DNA of 64,000 bases from Schistosoma mansoni (lineage: Eukaryota > Platyhelminthes > Trematoda > Strigeidida > Schistosomatidae): contig NC_031497.1 in the NCBI RefSeq assembly GCF_000237925.1, forward strand, positions 1,488,001 through 1,552,000. Direction: 5' to 3'. Shown here piece by piece: positions 58,801 to 64,000 of the stretch. Both the position numbers and the translations under genes were made by a program. Numbering within the stretch: position 1 is the first letter of the stretch; every line of letters starts with the position of its first letter. Below the pieces are notes generated by a model. That model ran no database searches. It was not told the DNA's origin and was given only the letters and a program-made list of their open reading frames with translations.

Positions 58801-60655
58801 ATTAAATCTTATGACTGTGTGTCTTTCTACAAGGTTATGCAAATAATTTATACGAACTTACCTAACATTTATGGTTAGATAGAGTAGGTGAGGAAGTGTA
58901 TTTTGGATCGCCTACGTCATTTGCTCACTTCTAACATGTTTACTTGATTTTATCATACATATACTCTTAGAGGTGATATTAGCATTGTCTCACATCTTCT
59001 GTCATTGATCTCCTACTCAGTGACACTCTCAGTGTCTTAGAATAGATAGGGAGCATAGTCATGTTAGCTGAAGAGGTTGAATAAATTCAGAACCTTTTAA
59101 ATATTTTGATAGTGCGAAAATGTTTCAAATGAAGATTATTACATTGGAAATGGTCTGCACCAATAATTAATCTAATTATTAAAAGTAAGACAGTTAAACC
59201 TGTTGATCATTTCAATTATCCAAGATACATAATCGGTTACGATACGTTAATGGTTCTTGAAATCTGTGCAGTCAGTCAGTCATATACATTGTAGAACCAG
59301 GCACATATATGCATTGGTTGAAGTTGCCATATCTCATTAGCACAACAAGATAAATATCGAATTCATAGGAGTAGCTACTTAGTACTAAGAAAGGTATAAA
59401 GTAATTTTAATCTCATGGTTTAAGGGAAGATAAAGAGTGTATACACCTACGCCATTGTGATCGATTCTGAGCCATGTCACTTAAAGTCTCCAACCATTGG
59501 TTACAATAGTCACGCGGACCCCAACCAACAAGTCTGCGTCTACCAACATGGTTCAGACCAAAAGTTAGTGACTTTATGGACTGATGCCATGTTTTGTGCA
59601 AATTAAAGAAAAAAAATCAAATAACTGTAATATTTGTTATAAAATATATAAACTACTCTGAGATTCTTCGGTAGTATTGTAGTGAACAGAACACGGGTGG
59701 GGACAATCAAATGTATTTTAGCACAAATTACAGACTATCTCACTACATTCTGATAACCATACAGTCAACAATTAATTTGCAAAATGACAATCAATTGTCT
59801 CAATCTTAACTGAAGGGGTTTTTTGTGGAGGTTTAGTATTTTCATATTCGAAAGTGTGAGTCAATTAAAGCTAGACCGCCAGGGAAAACCTTGAAGCACT
59901 GGACGGTCGTCTCGTCTTATTGTGGGACTCCTCAGCAGTGCGCATTCACGACCTCGCCTCGCGGGATTCGAACCCAGGACCTACCGGTCTCACGCCAGAG
60001 CACTTAACCGAAAGACCACTGAGCCGGCATCCCTTGGTGTTTATGTCTAACTCCAACCAATCCACGAAGTTGAGCAACCGTTCACTTCTGCCGAAATACA
60101 TTCTATGCCTGACCCTCACCATATACTACTTATATGGATATAAGTAGACCACACCACAGTATTTTTAACAAATTTATTGGTTTCATCTCTTTTAAAACGA
60201 TCCTTATTTAACCTTTGATTAAATAAAATATTTCCAAAGTAAATTGAATTGTGCAAATAAAATTCTTTTATATTCTCTCTTATTATTGTTCAATTCTAAT
60301 TTTTTTTCCAGCTATTGAAGAATTTATGACAAAACTTCATAAAGCTGCATTGCAATTATGCCATGTAGGCCTACCTATTGGTATTCGCCCCATAATATAT
60401 GATAATAATAGTAATACTACTACTAATAATAACACCAATACTACTGATAGCGAAATAAAACTTGACCCAAATCCAGATCTATTCAATGCATCAAAGTTAA
60501 TATCACCATCATCATCATCATCATCATCATCAACATCACCTACAACGAAGAAACAATTTAGTGGTAAAAAACTCAATTCTTATTTCTTCACTGATCGTCA
60601 TCCTTCAGAATTGAATAACAATTACATTGATTCAACTGCAGCCGCCTTATCCTAG
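52484..60655 (+). CDS. STARD7: STARD7-like START-domain lipid transfer protein, 5' end missing
   Basis: Visible exons: 52484-52803, 52848-53344, 56531-57036, 58177-58261, 60312-60655. All junctions are GT-AG and in phase, giving 583 residues plus stop. STARD7 carries phosphatidylcholine to mitochondria in vertebrates. The START domain begins near SWELVYDRTSMHVWRRR and continues through KYEYRVCGQFRD, LDYRRKWD, VRFPFPM, REYVYVRR and EEFMTKLHKAALQL, each matching human STARD7 in order. Fluke-specific features are a polar insertion in exon 3 and a Ser/Asn/Thr low-complexity C-terminus. No in-frame ATG is found in the first visible exon, and an acceptor (TTTTGAATTACAG) precedes it, so at least one upstream exon is missing from this model. 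Confidence 0.85.
52848..53344 (+). CDS. STARD7: STARD7 second visible exon
   Basis: Separated from the previous exon by a 44-nt intron, typical of schistosome 5' introns. Holds the start of the START domain (VWRRRLTVP) and ends phase 1 at GTGAGT. Confidence 0.8.
53455..54250 (+). mobile_element. Old LINE reverse-transcriptase fragment in STARD7 intron 2
   Basis: Plus-strand pieces keep RTE-like landmarks in order: GVRHGCSLSSLFFNFVMEILL, then NKIQNLLNALSNNTRIF, HFSPSKCETF, and a degraded RVYCSGV...LL region. Many stops and shifts. Both ends are lost. Confidence 0.6.
54830..55200 (+). repeat. Dispersed repeat, copy B
   Basis: Partner of 27785-28165, less eroded: TATTATTATACGATTTACTG, CACAATTACAGCCACTTTCC, GGTGGAAGCTTGTATTGG. 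Lies in STARD7 intron 2. Confidence 0.5.
55745..56240 (-). mobile_element. SR2-like LINE, old 5' fragment
   Basis: Parallel to the 5' part of 44224-46859 (leader, ATG region, endonuclease start) on the minus strand, but with many substitutions and a deletion in the endonuclease. The 5' end lies near AACTCCGCCTGGAGCC at about 56236. No target duplication was found, and it lacks the 3' end. Confidence 0.65.
56531..57036 (+). CDS. STARD7: STARD7 third visible exon
   Basis: Acceptor TGTTTAATAG; joins in frame to give YEYRVCGQF against YQYRVFGTY in human STARD7. It has FPFPMVDREYVYVRRWW, then a polar insert of about 45 residues, then VHEYHSEMLIESH. Donor GTAAGT, phase 0. Confidence 0.85.
57424..57436. 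repeat. Target-site duplication TCACTTGCTTTGT, left
   Basis: Same thirteen bases at 58123-58135. Confidence 0.85.
57437..58122 (+). mobile_element. LINE insertion with 5' inversion (twin-primed)
   Basis: Two pieces of the 33191-family LINE in opposite orientation inside one 13-bp duplication. 57437 to about 57870 is the LINE 5' region, inverted, with its very 5' end (CCAAATGCCCTGG) at the junction. From about 57871 to 58122 is the 3' end in plus sense (CAGTGGCGATCC to AAATAAATAAAATAAAAA). The endonuclease and reverse transcriptase are absent. Inverted 5' piece plus direct 3' piece is the standard signature of twin priming during target-primed reverse transcription. It sits in STARD7 intron 3, about 40 bp before exon 4. 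Confidence 0.85.
58123..58135. repeat. Target-site duplication TCACTTGCTTTGT, right
   Basis: Pairs with 57424-57436. Confidence 0.85.
58177..58261 (+). CDS. STARD7: STARD7 fourth visible exon
   Basis: 85 nt, NGLNYYLIYYDDP matching NGFDYLLTYSDNP of human STARD7. The next 16 residues keep the human spacing but not the sequence. Ends phase 1 at GTATGT. Confidence 0.75.
58985..59200 (+). mobile_element. Old LINE reverse-transcriptase fragment
   Basis: The plus-strand stretch SIVMLAEEVE, stop, IQNLLN resembles the VLLGEDADKMQSLL region of the RTE-like family. Heavily degraded, in STARD7 intron 4. Confidence 0.4.
59405..59600 (-). mobile_element. LINE C-terminal fragment
   Basis: The minus-strand frame includes HVGRRRLVGWGPRDY, QWLETLSDMAQNRSQWRRC and SLSSLKP, the natural C-terminus of an RTE-like schistosome LINE. 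It is a different subfamily from 33191-35201, whose tail reads NLLLLST. Confidence 0.7.
59868..60040 (-). mobile_element. Smalpha-like SINE with degraded hammerhead core
   Basis: Minus strand. The tRNA-like head has an A-box-like GGCTCAGTGGTC (about 60030) and a perfect B-box-like GGTTCGAATCC (about 59965). Downstream CTGAGGAGTCC gives the first half of a hammerhead core, and GACGAGAC stands where GACGAAAC is expected, so one core adenine is lost. The tail GGTTTTCCCTGGCGGTC follows. Lies in STARD7 intron 4. Smalpha elements are known schistosome SINEs with pol III promoters and hammerhead ribozymes. Confidence 0.75.
60312..60655 (+). CDS. STARD7: STARD7 last exon
   Basis: Acceptor TTTTTTTTCCAG, then AIEEFMTKLHKAALQL, the last START helix. 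The rest is low complexity: an (AAT/ACT) run at about 60400-60445 coding Asn/Thr and a (TCA)n run at about 60505-60532 coding a Ser stretch. Stop TAG at 60653-60655. Confidence 0.85.
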
Positions 60656-60854
60656 TAATAGCAATTCCTTTCTTTTGTTTATTTTTTTGCTCTGTTTAAC
60701 TGTAGACTCTTCTCTTTTTTTCTAGTGAAAGAAATATGTTTACTTCACTATTCCTTCCTGTTTTTTTTCAAGTATTTATGAATAAGACAGATGGTTGGTA
60801 TGTTTATTACTACTGCTGCCACCACCACTAAGGAGAGTACCTTTTCATGCTCTC

Positions 60855-60860
60855 AATAAA
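60855..60860 (+). terminator. Candidate polyadenylation signal of STARD7
   Basis: AATAAA 200 nt after the stop codon. Confidence 0.45.
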
Positions 60861-61052
60861 AAGAACTTTCGCTTTATTTTTAAACATACATACTGATTAT
60901 ACACTTTGAAATGTGACTTTGATGAAAAACATTTGTAATCTTGTGATTGAAGCATATTTGGGATAGTCCCTATGTAGTGTTTGTTTTGTCATTTAGATCT
61001 ACTCACATTATGTCTACTCAATTGTATCTAGACACAGAAATAGTTAGATGAA

Positions 61053-61100
61053 TATATGTATACATTGATATATATATATATATATCAATGTATATATGTA
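61053..61100. repeat. AT-rich palindrome
   Basis: TACATTGATATA and TATATCAATGTA flank a short TA run, giving an almost perfect inverted repeat able to form a long hairpin or cruciform. Confidence 0.85.
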
Positions 61101-61276
61101 GAGAGCTAACATCAATGTATTCACTTTTCATGTTGCTTTTCTTTGTATATGCATATTCTGTATATTATTTATTTATATAAAAATGTAATTACAATTGTGT
61201 ATAGTGTTTAATATAAGAAGTTAGTACTTAGTAATTTGTCCTTGTTGTTTTTATAAATTTGTTTCTTTCAATCAAT

Positions 61277-61290
61277 AAGTAGTAGTATTA
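61277..61290. repeat. Target-site duplication AAGTAGTAGTATTA, left
   Basis: Same fourteen bases at 61821-61834. Confidence 0.8.
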
Positions 61291-61820
61291 CTTACTTACG
61301 CCTGTTACTCCCAATGGAGCATAGGCCGCCGACCGGCATTCTCCAACCCACTCTGTCCTGGGACTTCCTTTCTAGTTCTATCCAAATTTTGTTCATTCTT
61401 CTCATGTTTCCGTTTTTCGGAGTAATGTGTTCTTTGGTTTTCCTCTTCTCCTTTGGCCTCCAGGATTCCATGTGGGGGCTTGTCTTGTGATGTAGTTGGG
61501 TGATTTCCTTAAAATGTGCCCGATCCACTTCCAGCGCTTGTTCCTGATTTCTTCCTCCACTGGAATCTGGTTTGTTGTCTCCCACAGTAGAATGTTGCTG
61601 ATAGTGTCTGGCCAACGGATCCGAAGTATCTTGCGTAGACAATTGTTAATAAACACCAGTATCTTCTGGATGATGACTTTCGTAGTTCCCCACGTCTCCG
61701 TCCCATACAGTAGAACTGTCTTGACATTTGTATTGAAAATTCTGATCTTGGTGTTGGTTGACAATTGTTTTGAGTTCCAGATGTTCTTCAGTTGTAAATA
61801 TGCTGCTCTTGCTTTGCCGA
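61291..61820 (-). mobile_element. SR2-like LINE, 5'-truncated
   Basis: 530 bp of the SR2 C-terminus on the minus strand: [41 protein letters not shown], then [19 protein letters not shown] in another frame after one shift near 61410. The 3' end is CGTAAGTAAG. It is the family's typical 5'-truncated insertion and is younger-looking than the 55745 fragment. Confidence 0.85.
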
Positions 61821-61834
61821 AAGTAGTAGTATTA
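61821..61834. repeat. Target-site duplication AAGTAGTAGTATTA, right
   Basis: Pairs with 61277-61290. Confidence 0.8.
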
Positions 61835-62720
61835 GTAGTGGGCAATTCGTTGATATGTCATGATGCTCGAGATCTATTCTAAGAAAGTTATTCTCTTCTT
61901 GACTGATCTATTCTTGTTAATCTATATAATTTTTTTTGAAAAACTCAATTCCATTTTTATTAGTGATGGTAATATCTGGTTAAATGTTGAATTGGTAATA
62001 GTGCTTGGACTTTTTGTGAAAATGAAATTATCCCAATAAATTAGTATATCGACCGATTTCCAGATGAAATGGTCACTCTATACTAGGTTGATCAATTTGA
62101 AGGGATATTGAACACTGAGCGGTTTTCTCTTTTTGGTTTGTAACTTTCTATTAGGTTCATTCCAACTACGTAGCATATGATATTGAACCCAAAGATTTCT
62201 GTTTTTAAAGCAGGCCAAATATCTTTTAATATTTGGGACTAAATTCATTAGTGCACAGTTTGATGTCTGTGTATGTTGTAAGTTATCTTTAAATTAAACA
62301 GTCACCATCAAACCATCTATCTAAATAATGATTTTGTACTCGTTATTTATTAGCTTTGAGATGGATGATCCACGGTTCTTGTGGAATCAACCAATTTTTC
62401 AGAATCAAACAATTCATCGATGACATTAGGCCAATGTGAGAAACATTGAAAGTTCTAGGTTCGATTCATTATGAGTGCACACCACTCATTATTTTCATAA
62501 TAGAATGCAGTAACTGTTCAGTAGATCACGAATCCACTTAAGCTTTTGAAAAATATATACTTTAGAAGTTAGTATTTTGCAACAAAATTTAAGGTATTCT
62601 AGATAAGTCCCATTGAAAACAAGCTATTTTTCAATGGTTTCCTAGTTTTCCATCAAATCGTGATGGAAACTCCTTTAAATAGGGGCCTAATCCCTTTCAT
62701 ATATTCTCTTTTACATGTAA
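61835..62720. other. Intergenic DNA, nothing recognised
   Basis: AT-rich with no supported feature. Confidence 0.4.
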
Positions 62721-62721
62721 C

Positions 62722-62872
62722 TAGCAGTGGGATCCGAGATGCGCATTTCGCCTTATTTGTCATTTGGAAGTATCTATATCGCAGTGTTGATGTGTACATT
62801 TGGTTTCAACCCGGTCCCTTTCATTTCAAACACCAACTAGTTAACCACTGAGCTACTAATTCTAGATAGCCG
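62722..62872 (-). mobile_element. Smalpha-like SINE, degraded
   Basis: Minus strand: A-box-like TAGCTCAGTGGTTAAC near 62850, a weak B-box region, then TAAGGCGAAATGCGCATC (second half of a hammerhead core) and the family 3' end GGATCCCACTGCTAG. The first half of the core is eroded. Confidence 0.6.
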
Positions 62873-63010
62873 CTAGATCGTGGAAAAGGTTTCGATTTTG
62901 TGTAAGGACTTGTATATCTCCGTTATTGATGTTAAGGAACACATCAACACCGGGTCCCAACTGACAAATTCCAAATAGGGCGAAATGCTCGTCCTGGTTT
63001 TTACTGTTCT
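62873..63010 (+). mobile_element. Smalpha-like SINE, opposite orientation, degraded
   Basis: Plus strand: CAACTGACAAATTCC and AAATAGGGCGAAATGC keep the hammerhead order CTGA...GAAA with core changes. It abuts the inverted copy at 62722-62872, making a head-to-head pair. Confidence 0.5.
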
Positions 63011-63780
63011 CCAACAAGTTCCTGTAAATTGATAATCATCATTTTCCGTGTAGTATATGCAAAGGAAACGAAATACATATCTTTTCCTCATGATCACAAT
63101 TCTATCTGTCTTTAATTTTGAAAATAACAGAAGCGTTATTGAGGAATATTTTACTATTTTGTTATGTGGTTAGATGTAGTTGATAGGAAACCCCGTTAGA
63201 CCTAGGCTTCGTGCTAGTTAGCATTTGTCAACAAGACGTACCTGGAATTATGAGGGGACTGAGGTTGGCAATAAGACTATTGGCTACATTGCGATTCCTT
63301 TGATAGAATTTAAATAACAATAAAGGCATAGACAAATATGGTGTCGGTCGATATTCAGTGATCTATCAATTCTATTTTACTGTTTATCTAAATATATTTC
63401 CTAATTATTTGTATTTTGAACATAATATCTCTTTTCTGTTTGTATACTCAGTTTATTATTCTACTTTACTTTTATTAATTGAGTAGATTTTTCGATCTAT
63501 TGAACGAAACGAAGTTCTGTGTGATGACAGACTTTAAGTGGGTAATTTTTGTTACATAACTATTTAAACAGGAAGGTTGTTATTTTTATTAAAAATAGAT
63601 TTACCCTCAACCAAACTCACACAGAATGATTATGTTGTCTAGCGCTTCCTGAATTTTGGAAGGTTTCTTGCTTGAAATTAGTCTACTGTGAAAACTACCT
63701 TCAAACTTTACAAAGTATCGAAGTTGATACTTAGGTTCAAATCTTAATTTGAAGAACTGAAAGATATTGTAAGCAAAGAT
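63011..63780. other. Intergenic DNA, nothing recognised
   Basis: No supported feature. Confidence 0.4.
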
Positions 63781-63785
63781 AGATA

Positions 63786-63950
63786 GTGGCTAGCAGTGGA
63801 ATCCAAGAAGCTCGTTTCGTCCTACTTGGGACTCGTCAAATGGATGTATCTGCATCTCAGAGTTGATTTTCACTCTGCAACTCGAACCCAGTACCTTTCG
63901 CTTCAAACGCCATCGCGTTATCCACTCGGCCACTGAGTCCTAATAGCCAC
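63786..63950 (-). mobile_element. Smalpha-like SINE with near-complete hammerhead
   Basis: Minus strand: A-box-like GTGGCCGAGTGG (about 63930), B-box-like GGGTTCGAG (about 63890), then a hammerhead with TTGACGAGTCC, the stem loop CCAAGTAGG and GACGAAACGAGC, and the 3' end GGATTCCACTGCTAGCC. All core bases are present except that T stands where the first core C is expected, which would be predicted to weaken cleavage. Best-kept copy in the window. Confidence 0.8.
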
Positions 63951-64000
63951 TTGCTTGTGCGATGGGGTGAAGTTTAAATTCATTTAATATTGTTTGTTTG

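Noticed and set aside
59960-60030. A tRNA gene on the minus strand
   Set aside because: The A and B boxes are good, but the tRNA fold is incomplete and a hammerhead-like tail follows, so it is the head of a SINE.

Overview
The window looks like a schistosome (blood fluke) chromosome, probably genus Schistosoma; the species cannot be fixed from sequence alone. The signs are an AT-rich background, SR2-type RTE LINEs, Smalpha-type tRNA-derived SINEs with hammerhead-like cores, a 44-nt intron, and two split animal genes (PI31/PSMF1 and STARD7).

Layout. 1-2792: sparse, unassigned DNA with one old LTR remnant. 2798-24238: a head-to-tail array, on the minus strand, of 11 internal units and 12 LTRs from a non-autonomous gag-only Ty3/gypsy-like LTR retroelement (LTR 166 bp, period 1934 bp). 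One 5-bp target duplication (CCTAA) flanks the whole array. Ten of the 11 gag frames look whole and one is broken. Unit 2 carries a 184-bp tract with 31 differences from its sisters, 30 of them at coding-strand adenines. This resembles adenine-targeted mutagenesis in diversity-generating retroelements and is the most unusual signal here. 24700-27700: broken plus-strand gypsy pol pieces and a solo LTR of the array's own family with its own 5-bp duplication. 27785-29327: a dispersed repeat and a short non-autonomous LINE derivative.

30637-39612: PI31 proteasome regulator on the minus strand, three exons. Its 6.25-kb second intron has taken in an RTE-like LINE (interrupted by an assembly gap at 33417-33616) and a short LINE derivative. 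39613-52027: mainly unassigned DNA with a nearly complete SR2-like LINE (44224-46859, 13-bp duplication) and smaller LINE fragments. 52028-52333: a histone H3 fragment lacking the N-terminal tail. 52484-60655: STARD7-like START-domain lipid-transfer gene on the plus strand, with five visible exons and introns containing several retroelements. One of these, in intron 3, is a LINE with a classic 5' inversion and a 13-bp duplication. 60656-64000: STARD7 3' region, a truncated SR2 copy with a 14-bp duplication, and a cluster of Smalpha-like SINEs.

The two host genes show no operon-like link. Most of the window is retroelement sequence of several ages, and many insertion boundaries can be fixed exactly from target duplications. 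Protein family calls rest on recognition of sequence motifs, not on a database search.
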